From contig CALSNT010000011.1 of assembly GCA_943787785.1 (NCBI GenBank), positions 186,001 to 250,000 on the forward strand: 64,000 nt of DNA, in the 5' to 3' direction. Positions 44,126 through 53,624 of this stretch are shown in pieces (the first letter of the stretch is position 1; each line of letters begins with the position of its first letter). The notes beneath the pieces were generated by a model that was not told where the DNA came from, did not search any database, and was given only the letters and a program-made list of their open reading frames with translations. Source of the DNA: an uncultured Paracoccaceae bacterium. GTDB taxonomy: Bacteria > Pseudomonadota > Alphaproteobacteria > Rhodobacterales > Rhodobacteraceae. A program made the position numbers and the translations under genes.

Positions 44126-45779
44126 TGGCTTTCTCCTCAGGATAAAGCGCAGCTTTGAAGGGGCCATGCCCGAGCCGGGTCAGGGCCTGCAGGAAGGTTT
44201 CGTCGTCAGTTCTGCGCAGTTCGAGATAGGCGAAGATCAGGCGTTCAATGGCCGGAACGATCTGGTCGCCGGGGAAGCCGGGGCCAGCACGTTCGCCAAT
44301 GGCGGCGGCTTCAGTGTGATCACCACCCAGCGTGATTTGATAGTTTTCCACCCCCGCCCGGTCGAGGCCGAGGATGCCGATGTGACCAACGTGGTGATGA
44401 CCACAGGCGTTGATACAGCCCGAGATCTTGATTTTCAGCGGGCCGACTTCATGCTCGATCTTCAATTCCTCGATCCGCTCGGCAATCTCCTGCGCGACTG
44501 GGATCGACCGCGCCGTGGCCAGCGCGCAGTAGTCCATGCCGGGGCAGGCGATGATGTCAGAGGCGAGGCCAATGTTTGCCGTCGCGAGGCCCGCCAACGC
44601 CAGCGCGGCGTGCAGCGCGGGTAAGTCGTTCTTGTGGACATGGGGCAGGATCACGTTCTGTTCGTGACTGATGCGGAGTTCGCCGTGGGAATATGCCTCC
44701 GCCGCATCCGCCAACGCGCGCATCTGAGCGGCGGTTGCGTCGCCGGGCACCCCGCCATGGGGCTTCAGGCTGACGGTTGCGATCACGTGATCGGCCTGCT
44801 TGTGGTCGGTCAGGTTGGTGTCGCACCACGATCGGAACACCGGGTCAGACGCATAGAAGGCCGCGTATCCATCTGTCGGTGCGGACATGTAATCCGGCGC
44901 GGCGAAGTGGCGCTTGATCTCGGCCAAAATCGCCCGATCCGCGCCCTGCCATTCGGCGCGCAACTGAGCAAAGCGGGCGTCGATCTGGGCGGTTAGTTCC
45001 TCGGCCCCCGTCTCACGCAGCAGAATTTTGATGCGGGCTTTGTATTTGTTATCGCGGCGTCCGTGCTGGTTGTAGACGGACAGGATCGCCTCGACGTAGG
45101 GAAGCAACTCCGCCTCCGGGAGGAACGGTTTGATGACTGTGCCGATGACCGGGGTGCGGCCAAGGCCGCCGCCGACGATGATCTCAAACCCAGCCTCGCC
45201 GTCCTGTTCCACCATGCGCAGCCCGATGTCATGGGCGCGGGTGACGGCGCGGTCGTTGGGCGAGCCAGTCACGGCGATCTTGAATTTGCGCGGCAAGAAC
45301 TGGAATTCCGGGTGGTCGGTGGACCACTGGCGCAGCAGTTCGACATAGGGGCGCGGGTCGGTGAATTCGTCCGCAGCGGCCCCGGCGAAATGGTCGGCGG
45401 TGACGTTCCTCACGGTATTACCGCTGGTCTGGATCGCGTGCATCTCGACGTCCGCAAGGGCTTGCAGCATGTCCGGCACGTCCTGAAGTTTCGGCCAGTT
45501 GAACTGGATGTTCTGACGGGTGGTGAAATGGCCGTAGCCACGGTCCCAGCGCTCGGCGATCATCGCCAGCACCCGCATCTGGTCGCCATTCAGCGTGCCA
45601 TAAGGGATCGCCACGCGCAGCATATAGGCGTGTAGTTGCAGATAGAGACCGTTCATCAGGCGGAAGGGTTTGAATTCATCCTCGGTGATGGAGCCGTCGA
45701 GCCGTTGGGCAACTTGTTCGCGGAACGTGCTAACCCGGTCTGTGACGGCAGCTTTGTCGAAGTCGTTGTAATGATACAT
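44115..45779 (-). CDS. cysI: Sulfite reductase hemoprotein (nitrite/sulfite reductase family)
   Basis: 554 residues. Six-electron reduction of sulfite to sulfide using siroheme and a 4Fe-4S cluster, probably ferredoxin-dependent given the nearby fpr and the lack of a CysJ. Two ferredoxin-like halves are visible: GHFTTRQNIQFNWPKL in the first and the matching HGELRISHEQNVILPHV in the second. The cluster cysteines are in ACPGMDYCALATA and SGCINACGHHHVGHIGILG. It starts 11 bases after the DUF2849 stop. Confidence 0.93.
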   Translation of the reverse strand: MYHYNDFDKAAVTDRVSTFREQVAQRLDGSITEDEFKPFRLMNGLYLQLHAYMLRVAIPYGTLNGDQMRVLAMIAERWDRGYGHFTTRQNIQFNWPKLQDVPDMLQALADVEMHAIQTSGNTVRNVTADHFAGAAADEFTDPRPYVELLRQWSTDHPEFQFLPRKFKIAVTGSPNDRAVTRAHDIGLRMVEQDGEAGFEIIVGGGLGRTPVIGTVIKPFLPEAELLPYVEAILSVYNQHGRRDNKYKARIKILLRETGAEELTAQIDARFAQLRAEWQGADRAILAEIKRHFAAPDYMSAPTDGYAAFYASDPVFRSWCDTNLTDHKQADHVIATVSLKPHGGVPGDATAAQMRALADAAEAYSHGELRISHEQNVILPHVHKNDLPALHAALALAGLATANIGLASDIIACPGMDYCALATARSIPVAQEIAERIEELKIEHEVGPLKIKISGCINACGHHHVGHIGILGLDRAGVENYQITLGGDHTEAAAIGERAGPGFPGDQIVPAIERLIFAYLELRRTDDETFLQALTRLGHGPFKAALYPEEKANAA

Positions 45780-45790
45780 GATCTCGTTCC

Positions 45791-46075
45791 TCAGACGCCG
45801 TAGGACACGGTTGGACCGGCGGCGCGGATGCGTTCGCGGATGTGTGTGACGGCAGGGCCGGTCGGGGTCGCCTCGGCTTCGGTCAGATAAGCGCCGACAA
45901 TCTGGCCGGGCTGGCTTTCGGCGAACAGAAGGCGAAGCTGGGCGTGTGCCTCATCTTCGATCAACTCCGCATCGGCGATGTCGCGCGACCAGGTGTCATC
46001 TTCGGTCAGCCAGATCGGGTCGCCCTCGATCAGGGCGTTGGCGGTCACGACTTGCGGGCTAAAGGGGCGTGGCAT
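45791..46075 (-). CDS. DUF2849 protein
   Basis: 94 residues. A small family found in alphaproteobacterial cys operons between cysG and cysI, as here. Conserved parts are TANALIEGDPIWLTEDDTW and AHAQLRLLFAESQP. Its start overlaps the cysG stop by one base. A supporting role in sulfite reduction is inferred from context only. Confidence 0.82.
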   Translation of the reverse strand: MPRPFSPQVVTANALIEGDPIWLTEDDTWSRDIADAELIEDEAHAQLRLLFAESQPGQIVGAYLTEAEATPTGPAVTHIRERIRAAGPTVSYGV

Positions 46076-47454
46076 TACGCGGTCTCCCGTTTTTCTACTG
46101 CTCTGGCGCGTTGGGCGAGACCCAGCATGATGACGGCGGGGCCGTTGAGGTTGGCTGCGTTCAGTGCATCGGGCAGGGCGGCGAGGGTGGTCGAAATCAC
46201 CCGTTCGTCCGCGCGGCTGGCGTTTTCGACGATGCCGACCGGGGTTGCTGGATCAGCGCCGTGCATCAACAGGCGTCCCTGCACGAAGCGCGCGGCGCGT
46301 TTTCCCATATAGATCGCGGCAACCTCACCGGGGCGGGCCAGCGCGCGCCAGTCCTGTTCGGCGTAGCCTTTGGTATCATGGGCTGTGATGAGACGGGCCG
46401 AAGAGTTTCGGCCCCGCTGCGTCAGGCTCTGACCCAGCGATGCGACGGCGGCGGAAGCGGCGGTCAGGCCGGGGATAATTGTGAAGGCGATGCCCGCGCC
46501 GGTCAGCGCGTCGATTTCCTCGTCGAGCCGTCCGAACACCGCCGGGTCGCCTGATTTCAGGCGTACGACCTCCAGCCCCTGCGCGGCGTGGTAGATCATT
46601 GCGGCGTTGATGTCGTCCTGCGGTGTGGATTTGCCGAAGCCAGTCTTGCCGACGGGCACCAGGGTCGCCTCGCGCCGCGCCAGCTCCAGAATCTCGCCGG
46701 GGACGAGGCCGTCGTGGATCACCACGTCTGCCCGATCCAATGCGGCGCGGGCCTTCAGGGTCAGCAGCTCCGGGTCGCCCGGACCCGCGCCGACAAAGAT
46801 CACATGCCCCTCACGTGTCTCGGCGTTCAGGTGTTTGGTCAGCAAAGTGTTGAGCGACGCCCTCGCGGCGTCCTCACCATCGGCCAGCGCGCGTGGGCCC
46901 GCATTGAAATAGAAGTCGGCCCAAAAGTCCCGGCGGGCGCTTCCGAATGGCAGCTTCATCGAGGCTTTGCGAAAGGCTTGACCGATCCGGGTCAGGCGAC
47001 CCAAGGAGACCGGTAGACGTTCTTCAAGGTCAGCTTTGATCGCCCGCGCCAGCACCGGGGCCGCGCCTTCGGTGCCGATGGCGACGGTGACCGGATCACG
47101 ATCCACAATTGCGGGGGTGATGAACTGGCTGTCCGCGAGGTTGTCGACCAGATTGACCAGTGTGCCCTCGGCCCGCGCGATTGCAGCAGTGCGCGCGTCT
47201 TCGGCGTCATTTTCGCTGGCGGCGTAAAAGAGGGCGGCCCCGTTGACGTCACCGGTTGTCAGTGCGCGCGTCGTCAGGGTCAGACGATTTTCGAGTGCCC
47301 AAGTTACAATCTGAGGGTCGGGCGCTTCGGCGAAAACCTCGATCTGCGCCTCGGTCTTCAGCAGCAGGCGCAGCTTGGCCAGCGCAGCCTCGCCGCCACC
47401 AGCCAGCACGATGCGCTTGGTGGCAACGTTGAGGAAGATCGGAAAATGCTTCAT
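46075..47454 (-). CDS. cysG: Siroheme synthase (multifunctional CysG)
   Basis: 459 residues. Makes siroheme, the CysI cofactor, from uroporphyrinogen III. The N-terminal precorrin-2 dehydrogenase/ferrochelatase domain opens FPIFLNVATKRIVLAGGGEAALAKLRLLL. The C-terminal methyltransferase domain has VGAGPGDPELLTLKA, DVVIHDGLV and VRLKSGDPAVFGR. It is the first gene of the minus-strand cys operon and diverges from the Lrp-type regulator. Confidence 0.94.
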   Translation of the reverse strand: MKHFPIFLNVATKRIVLAGGGEAALAKLRLLLKTEAQIEVFAEAPDPQIVTWALENRLTLTTRALTTGDVNGAALFYAASENDAEDARTAAIARAEGTLVNLVDNLADSQFITPAIVDRDPVTVAIGTEGAAPVLARAIKADLEERLPVSLGRLTRIGQAFRKASMKLPFGSARRDFWADFYFNAGPRALADGEDAARASLNTLLTKHLNAETREGHVIFVGAGPGDPELLTLKARAALDRADVVIHDGLVPGEILELARREATLVPVGKTGFGKSTPQDDINAAMIYHAAQGLEVVRLKSGDPAVFGRLDEEIDALTGAGIAFTIIPGLTAASAAVASLGQSLTQRGRNSSARLITAHDTKGYAEQDWRALARPGEVAAIYMGKRAARFVQGRLLMHGADPATPVGIVENASRADERVISTTLAALPDALNAANLNGPAVIMLGLAQRARAVEKRETA

Positions 47455-47590
47455 GGCGCGGCCTTTCGTTTCTTGCTCTCAATTTAGGATATTGTTCCGG
47501 TTTTGCGCCAGTACCGCTTGCCAATAAGGACATTTGTTCTATTAAAGCGACCAGAAAGACCGTTTTCATTGGAATCGAGGGTTTGGCGGA

Positions 47591-48064
47591 ATGGCTGTTC
47601 GGATAGATGAGATGGACCGGAAAATCCTGTCGGAGCTTCAGCGCGACGCAGGGCAGTCTCTGGACGAAATCGCGCGGCAGGTCGGGTCGTCCAAGACCCC
47701 GGTCTGGAACCGGATTCGCAAGTTGCGCGAGGGCGGAATTGTCGGACCGACGACGGTCCTTCTGGACGCAGAGGCCCTTGGATTCGAGGCGTGCTTCTTC
47801 GTTCTGATCCGCACCAGCGAGCATGAGGCGGACTGGCAGGCGAGGTTCCTGCAGGCCCTGCATGAGCGCCCCGAAGTGATGGAAGCGCACCGGCTGGCAG
47901 GCGACATCGACTATATCTTGAAGGTTCGGGTCAAGAACGCGCGGGCCTATGATGTGTTTTATCAGGCGCTGATTTCCGAGGTTCGGATTTTCAATGTCAC
48001 AGCGCTACTGAGCATGGAGGAGTTGAAGTTCACGACGGCATTGCCAATTGCGGTCGACGGGTAG
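47591..48064 (+). CDS. Lrp/AsnC-family transcriptional regulator
   Basis: 157 residues. The N-terminal helix-turn-helix is MDRKILSELQRDAGQSLDEIARQVGSSKTPVWNRIRKL, and the RAM ligand domain follows with AHRLAGDIDYILKVRVKNARAYD and FNVTALLSMEELK. It diverges from cysG across 136 bases, so it probably controls the cys operon and its own gene in response to a sulfur amino acid. That role is inferred from position. Confidence 0.88.
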   Translation: MAVRIDEMDRKILSELQRDAGQSLDEIARQVGSSKTPVWNRIRKLREGGIVGPTTVLLDAEALGFEACFFVLIRTSEHEADWQARFLQALHERPEVMEAHRLAGDIDYILKVRVKNARAYDVFYQALISEVRIFNVTALLSMEELKFTTALPIAVDG

Positions 48065-48333
48065 GGTGATGATTGCGTTCTCCGTTGGATTGGCCTGAAG
48101 CGGCCAATGGATCTCTCGCAATACAAGCCTTGCACTTGTCAGCCCGTGGGTTGGTGATGCGACGGACATTCGTGCCGCTTAATGGTGAGGTTCGCCCGTC
48201 AAATCACAGAGTTACGCTGCCCTCACCAGTCGCCAACCCGCCCGGACGGGCTGGCGAGTGCATGGCGGCTTCGCCTTCATTCCATGCACAAAGAGGGCAG
48301 GGGTCGGATGGCCGCTCCAGCCCAAAAACCGAC

Positions 48334-49518
48334 CTAGAACGTCACCATCAGCCGCGTCAGCCCGTGGAAATGGTAGGTGTCCCCGTACTCAGGTACCCCG
48401 GCCAGCGCCAGGTTCGGGCAGCGCGCAAACAGGGCGGGCAGGGCGATTTGCATCTCCAGCCGCGCCAGCGCGGCCCCGATACAAAAGTGGATGCCGGCCC
48501 CGAAACTGGCGTTCTTCGTGACTTTGCGCGTGGTGTCGAACATCCGTGCGCCGGGCCAGACGGTGGGGTCGCGGTTGGCGGCGGCCAGAAGGCAGCCAAT
48601 CTCGGTTCCCGCTGTCAGCTCAACCCCGGAAACTGTCGTGTCTTCATAGACATAACGGGTGAATTTGTGCAGCGGCGGGTCGAAGCGTAGTATTTCTTCT
48701 ACGGTCGATTCAATCGCTGTCGGCTCTAACGCCGCAACCGGCGTTTTCTTCTCCAGCAGCGTTTTTACCCCATTGGCGATCGTGTGCACGGTCGCCTCGT
48801 GTCCCGCATTCAGCAGCAGCACGCAGGTCGATATCATCTCGGCCTCGCTTAATGCGTCGTCCTGTTCACGCACCCGGATCAAGTCGCTGATCAAGTCTTC
48901 GCCGGGCGCGGATGTCTTGGCCGCGATGGCGCGGCGAAGGTAGTCTTCGAATGCGGCGGCGGCCTTGGATGCGGCCTCCTCGACGGCGCGATTTCGGCGC
49001 GCCTGATACATGGCAACCATAGCGTTCGACCATGCCTGCAATTGTCGGGCATCTTCGTCGGGCAGGCCCATTAGGCGCGTGATCACCAGAACCGGCAGGG
49101 GACCCGCGAAACCCTCTAGCAAGTCAAAGGCCTCACCACGCGGCAGCGCGTCGATCAGACTGTAGGTCAGCACCGAGATATCCAGCGACAAGGCTGCAAT
49201 CCGCCGGGTCGAGAACGCATGCTGCACCATCCGGCGCAGGCGGGTGTGGTCGGGCGGTTCCAGTTCCAGAAGCGAATGCGACTCCACCCGGTCAAAGTCA
49301 GCGAGATGCTTCTGTGAGGGAGGCCGTTTCGGCGGCTCGCGCCCCATCGTCCGCGCCTTAAGAATAGCGTTGACCGCCCCAAGGCTGAGCGCGACCGGCA
49401 TGTCATAGTCGTTCCAGAACACAACCTCACCCAGCGCGCGGGCGCGTTCATAAAACGGATAGGGATCCTGCACGAAGGCCGGATCGGTCGGGCTTTGCTG
49501 AATATGTTCCATCCCCAC
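48334..49518 (-). CDS. Cytochrome P450
   Basis: 394 residues, a soluble bacterial P450. The oxygen-binding I helix reads NAGHEATVHTIANG, the ExxR pair is in EEILRFDPPLHKF, and the heme-binding loop is FGAGIHFCIGAALARLE with the Cys ligand. No ferredoxin or reductase gene is adjacent. The substrate is unknown; similar Rhodobacteraceae P450s are annotated only by family. It diverges from dctP. Confidence 0.92.
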   Translation of the reverse strand: MGMEHIQQSPTDPAFVQDPYPFYERARALGEVVFWNDYDMPVALSLGAVNAILKARTMGREPPKRPPSQKHLADFDRVESHSLLELEPPDHTRLRRMVQHAFSTRRIAALSLDISVLTYSLIDALPRGEAFDLLEGFAGPLPVLVITRLMGLPDEDARQLQAWSNAMVAMYQARRNRAVEEAASKAAAAFEDYLRRAIAAKTSAPGEDLISDLIRVREQDDALSEAEMISTCVLLLNAGHEATVHTIANGVKTLLEKKTPVAALEPTAIESTVEEILRFDPPLHKFTRYVYEDTTVSGVELTAGTEIGCLLAAANRDPTVWPGARMFDTTRKVTKNASFGAGIHFCIGAALARLEMQIALPALFARCPNLALAGVPEYGDTYHFHGLTRLMVTF

Positions 49519-49578
49519 GCAAAAATGGCCCGTTTATGTTAACTTTTGCAAGAGGCCGATTGAGACGTCTGCGTGTTT

Positions 49579-49590
49579 TGAAGCGCTTCA
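49579..49590. promoter_or_regulatory. LacI/GalR-type operator-like palindrome upstream of dctP
   Basis: TGAAGCGCTTCA is a perfect 12-bp palindrome with the central CG typical of LacI-family operators. It lies 105 bases before the dctP start, between the divergent P450 and TRAP genes. No LacI regulator gene is in the window. Confidence 0.5.
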
Positions 49591-49600
49591 GGCAGAGTAC

Positions 49601-49613
49601 TCGAAATTTTCGA
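49601..49613. promoter_or_regulatory. Second dyad in the P450-dctP intergenic region
   Basis: TCGAAATTTTCGA is a 13-bp perfect dyad around a central T, ten bases from the LacI-like palindrome. It could be part of a promoter or another regulator site. Confidence 0.35.
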
Positions 49614-49694
49614 TACCAATGCACGCAGGGGTCGGATAAATAACGGCATCGCATCGCGAAACGATGCACAAAAAACCAACGGGAGTTTCATTTA

Positions 49695-50696
49695 ATGAAA
49701 AAGATCATCCATGTCGCCGCCGCGGTCGCATTGACCTTCAGCGCCGGGGCTGCCTCGGCTGCTTGCGATGACGGCGAAATCGTCATCAAGTTCAGCCACG
49801 TTACAAACACAGACAAGCACCCAAAGGGTATTGCCGCCTCGCTTCTGCAAGAGCGCATCAACACCGAGATGAACGGCAAGGCCTGCATGGAAGTCTTCCC
49901 GAACTCAACGCTCTATGATGATGACCAAGTTCTGGAAGCGATGCTGCAGGGCGATGTTCAGATGGCGGCCCCAAGCCTGTCAAAATTTGAGCAGTTCACC
50001 AAGCAATTCCGCATCTTCGACTTGCCGTTCATGTTCAAGAACATCAACGCTGTAGATGCATTCCAAAGCTCGGAAACTGGCCAAGCCATGAAAGCTTCGA
50101 TGACACGTCGTGGTCTTCTCGGTCTTGAGTTCTGGCACAATGGCATGAAGCAGATGTCGGCCAACAAGCCACTCAACCTGCCAACAGATGCCGCTGGCCT
50201 CAAGTTCCGCGTGCAGCCATCAGACGTGATCAAGGCGCAAATGGAAGCGATTGGCGTAAGCCCGCAGCCTATGGCCTTCTCTGAAGTATACGGCGCCCTG
50301 CAAACTGGCGTTGTAGACGGACAAGAGAACACATGGTCAAACATCTACGGCCAGAAGTTCTTCGAAGTTCAGGACGGTATCACAGAAACCAACCACGGCA
50401 TCATTGACTACATGGTCGTTGTTGGAACGGACTGGTGGGATAGCCTCGATGAGGACATGCGCACACAACTCGCAACGATCCTCAACGAAGTCAGCACCGA
50501 ACGTAACGCGGCTGTTGGCAAAGTGGACGGCGACGCCCGCCAAGCCATTCTGGACGCAGGCACAACAATCCGCGAGCTTGACGCGGCGAGCCGTCAGGCT
50601 TGGGTTGATGCAATGATGCCGGTTTGGGGTCAGTTCAAAGACGATGTTGGTCAAGAAAACATCGACGCGGCCCAAGCGATCAACGCGCAGTTCTAA
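49695..50696 (+). CDS. dctP: TRAP transporter substrate-binding protein, DctP family
   Basis: 333 residues. A signal peptide (MKKIIHVAAAVALTFSAGAASA) leads to a periplasmic binding protein. DctP signatures are EIVIKFSHVTNTDKHPKG, ANKPLNLPTDAAGLKFRVQPSDV and GVVDGQENTWSNIYGQKFFEVQDG; the conserved Arg in KFRVQPS binds the carboxylate. Ligand is probably a C4-dicarboxylate. Codon use (many ACA, CAA and AAC) is less GC-biased than in the core genes. GGGAG precedes the ATG. Confidence 0.93.
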   Translation: MKKIIHVAAAVALTFSAGAASAACDDGEIVIKFSHVTNTDKHPKGIAASLLQERINTEMNGKACMEVFPNSTLYDDDQVLEAMLQGDVQMAAPSLSKFEQFTKQFRIFDLPFMFKNINAVDAFQSSETGQAMKASMTRRGLLGLEFWHNGMKQMSANKPLNLPTDAAGLKFRVQPSDVIKAQMEAIGVSPQPMAFSEVYGALQTGVVDGQENTWSNIYGQKFFEVQDGITETNHGIIDYMVVVGTDWWDSLDEDMRTQLATILNEVSTERNAAVGKVDGDARQAILDAGTTIRELDAASRQAWVDAMMPVWGQFKDDVGQENIDAAQAINAQF

Positions 50697-50718
50697 GCTT
50701 CGCATTTGACCGAAAGAC

Positions 50719-50750
50719 GCAGGCCCGGCCCAATCGGCGGCTGGGCCTGC
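50719..50750 (+). promoter_or_regulatory. Strong stem-loop between dctP and dctQ
   Basis: A 12-bp stem (50719-50730 with 50739-50750, one G-T pair) with an 8-base loop. No T-run follows, so it may stabilise the dctP message or reduce read-through rather than end it. TRAP operons often make more binding protein than membrane subunits. Confidence 0.6.
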
Positions 50751-50780
50751 GCGCTACTCTTTCCTCTATCATAGGAGCGA

Positions 50781-51480
50781 ATGACTATGGCTCATGGCTA
50801 TAAGGCAAAGGGACCGGTGGGTCGTTTCGTCAACGAATTGGAAGAAACCATCATCGCCTTTATTCTCGGCATGATGACGCTTCTGACCTTCATCAACGTT
50901 GTTTTGCGCTACCTCTTCAACACCAGCATGATCTGGGTTCTTGAGACGGTGACATTTCTGTTTGCGTGGCTGGTGCTCTTTGGGGTGTCTTACGCAATCA
51001 AAACCACCTCGAACCTTGGCGTGGACACGGTAATCAACCTCTTTTCCGAGCGCGTGCGCAAAGTCCTGGCTTTGGTCGTTGGCACGATCTGTATTGCTTA
51101 CGCCTTCTTGCTGCTCAAAGGCGCTTGGGATTACTGGGCTAACTTTGCCAACCTGCCGCAAACGACAGGTCGCTGGTTTCCGACGGGTTTTGAAGAGATG
51201 CGCGCAACCTCTTATCGCGCTTGGTATGGTGTGGAGGATATCCCGCTGCCCGAGATCCTACGGTTTCTTGAAGCCCTTGATGAACGAGGGCGAGGAATAT
51301 GAAAAACTGCCACGCTTCATTCCCTATGTGATCCTGCCGTTTGGCATGGCTCTGATGCTGTTCCGCTTTATTCAGGCGACAGTGCGGGTGTGGACGGGCG
51401 AGGCCACGAGCCTGATTGTGAGCCATGAGGCCGAGGACGCCGTCGAAGACGCGCGCCGCGCCCACGGGCAGGGGGACTGA
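50781..51480 (+). CDS. dctQ: TRAP transporter small membrane subunit DctQ, one apparent frameshift
   Basis: About 232 residues when corrected. The small subunit has four helices (TIIAFILGMMTLLTFINVVLRYLF, VTFLFAWLVLFGVSYAIK, VLALVVGTICIAYAFLLL, FIPYVILPFGMALMLFRFI). The frame breaks at about 51271, where one A too many in GAAGCCC separates LRFLE from MNEGEEYEKLPRF. AGGAGCGA precedes the ATG. It partners DctM in the membrane complex. Confidence 0.88.
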
Positions 51481-51483
51481 TTT

Positions 51484-52877
51484 ATGGAAGTTGCAATTCT
51501 TTTTGGCCTGATTATCGGCCTGATGCTGATCGGTGTGCCGATTGCTGTTTCGCTCGGCGTCAGCTCGGTGGTTTTCCTTCTGGTCTTGAGTGATACTTCG
51601 CTTGCCTCTGTGGCGCAGTCGTTGTTTCAGGCAATGGCCGGGCATTACACGCTGCTCGCGATCCCGTTCTTCATTCTTGCGTCTTCGTTTATGTCGACAG
51701 GTGGTGTGGCAAAGCGGATCATCCGCTTCTCCATCGCCTGTGTGGGTCACCTTCGAGGCGGTCTTGCGATTGCGGGCGTTTTTGCCTGTATGATGTTTGC
51801 CGCGCTCTCGGGCTCTTCGCCTGCGACAGTGGTTGCCATCGGGACAATCGTTATCGCAGCGATGCGTGAAGCGGGCTACACCAAGGACTTCGCCGCAGGT
51901 GTAATCGCCAACGCGGGGACACTCGGCATCCTTATTCCGCCCTCTATCGTTATGGTGGTTTATGCCTCAGCGACTGATGTTTCGGTGGGCCGTATGTTCC
52001 TTGCTGGTGTGATCCCCGGGATCATGGCGGGGCTTATGCTCATGATCACGATCTATATCATGGCGCGCATCCGCAACATGCCCAAGGGCGAATGGCTCGG
52101 CTGGGGTGAAGTGGCCCGCAGCTTTGGCGATGCCTTCTGGGGTCTGCTTCTGATCATCATCATCATGGTCGGTATCTACGGTGTTCCGGGCCTGACAGGG
52201 GCGATCTTTACGCCCACAGAGGCGGCGGCTGTTGCGGCGGTCTATTCCTTTATCGCGGCGGTGTTTATCTATCGTGATATCGGTCCGCTTGCGGCAAGGA
52301 CGGCCATCGCAACCTGACGCTTCTTGAAAAGCCTAAGGCGCTAGTGACGGCCTTCTTCCATGTCGACACGCGCAACACGCTTCTGGACGCAGGCAAGCTC
52401 ACGATCACCCTGATGTTTATCATCGCCAACGCGTTGATCCTGAAGCATGTGCTGACAGATGAGCAAATCCCGCAGAAGATCGCCTCGGCGATGCTGGATG
52501 CGGGCCTCGGGCCGATCATGTTCCTTGTGATCGTCAACGTGATCCTGCTGATTGGTGGTCAGTTCATGGAGCCGTCAGGCCTCCTGATCATTGTCGCACC
52601 GCTGGTGTTTCCGATCGCGATCGAATTGGGAATCGACCCGATTCATCTCGGGATCATCATGGTTGTGAACATGGAAATCGGGATGATCACACCACCGGTA
52701 GGGCTCAACTTGTTTGTGACCTCTGGGGTCGCGGGTATGTCCATGATGCGGGTCGTGAAAGCAGCACTCCCGTTCACGGGCGTTCTGTTCATCTTCCTTA
52801 TCATGGTCACTTACATCCCGGCCATTTCGACATGGTTGCCGACCTTGCTGATGGGACCTGAGATCATTACGAACTGA
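51484..52877 (+). CDS. dctM: TRAP transporter large membrane subunit DctM, one apparent frameshift
   Basis: About 464 residues when corrected, the usual length, with around 12 helices. Signatures include IPFFILASSFMSTGGVAKRI, SGSSPATVVAIGTI, NAGTLGILIPPSIVMVVYA, GAIFTPTEAAAVAAVYSF and MEIGMITPPVGLNLFV. The frame is lost at about 52293, where one base seems missing in GCGGCAAGGAC; the next frame continues as KDGHRNLTLLEKPKALVTAF. It forms the sodium-driven channel with DctQ. Confidence 0.9.
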
Positions 52878-53624
52878 TGGGTGCAGCGCTGGGTGAGCTT
52901 CAGGTGATGCTCCAGCCTGCTTTCCAGCTTTTCGATGGCGGCGATACGTTCGCCTGTTTTGGGGTGGCTCAGAAGCCATGCCGGAGTTGCGGCACCACGC
53001 GCTCCGGTCAGTTTTTCCAGTTTCTGGAAAAGTGATTTCTGAGGTCCGGTGCCAATCCCCGCCTTGACCAGCAAGGCACTTGCATAGGCGTCTGCCTCGT
53101 ATTCATCACCACGCGACAACCGGGCAGCCAGCATGGTGCCGAGGAAATTCGCGATCACCACGCCAAGCCCCGGAATGAACCGCCCCAACACCATCGCAAG
53201 GGCCGTCCGCAAGGCATTCTGCCCCGAAAAGTCGATCATCCGGCGGCGGGAATGGCCAAGGGCGACATGCCCAAGCTCATGCGCGATGACGCTTGCCATC
53301 TCATCCGCGGTCACATCGCCGTTGCGGTATTTGTTGAAGAATCCCCGCGTAATGAAGATCCGCCCGTCGGGCGCGGCCAGGCCGTTGACGGGCTCGATCT
53401 CGTAGATGTGAACCCGGATGCGCTTGAGATCCAGCGCTTCTGCCATGCGATCCGTTAGCACTTTTAGCATCGGATCGGCCAATTTCGGTTGATTGCTCGT
53501 CCAACTGCTTGCCCATCCGCCATGCGGAAAAGCGATACATCACAATGGCGTATAGGATCGCCAGCAGGATCGAGTGAACTTCAGCATGGGGGATATATGG
53601 GGGCCGCTTTGCCGGATTTGTCAT
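52811..53624 (-). CDS. M48 family metallopeptidase, one apparent frameshift
   Basis: About 270 residues from the ATG at 53624 (MTNPAKRPPYIPHAEV). One membrane helix (SILLAILYAIVMYRF) follows the start. The zinc motif is VIAHELGHVALGH with the downstream Glu in RGDEYEADAYASALL. One extra T at 53483-53485 (plus strand) breaks the frame between EQST and LADPMLKVL. It is likely membrane protein quality control. Its start overlaps the DedA stop (ATGA) and its 3' end overlaps dctM by 67 bases, so the stop itself may also be displaced. Confidence 0.82.

Noticed and set aside
48089-48108. Hairpin ATTGGCC-TGAAGC-GGCCAAT after the Lrp gene as a terminator
   Set aside because: Seven-bp stem without a T-run; too weak to call.
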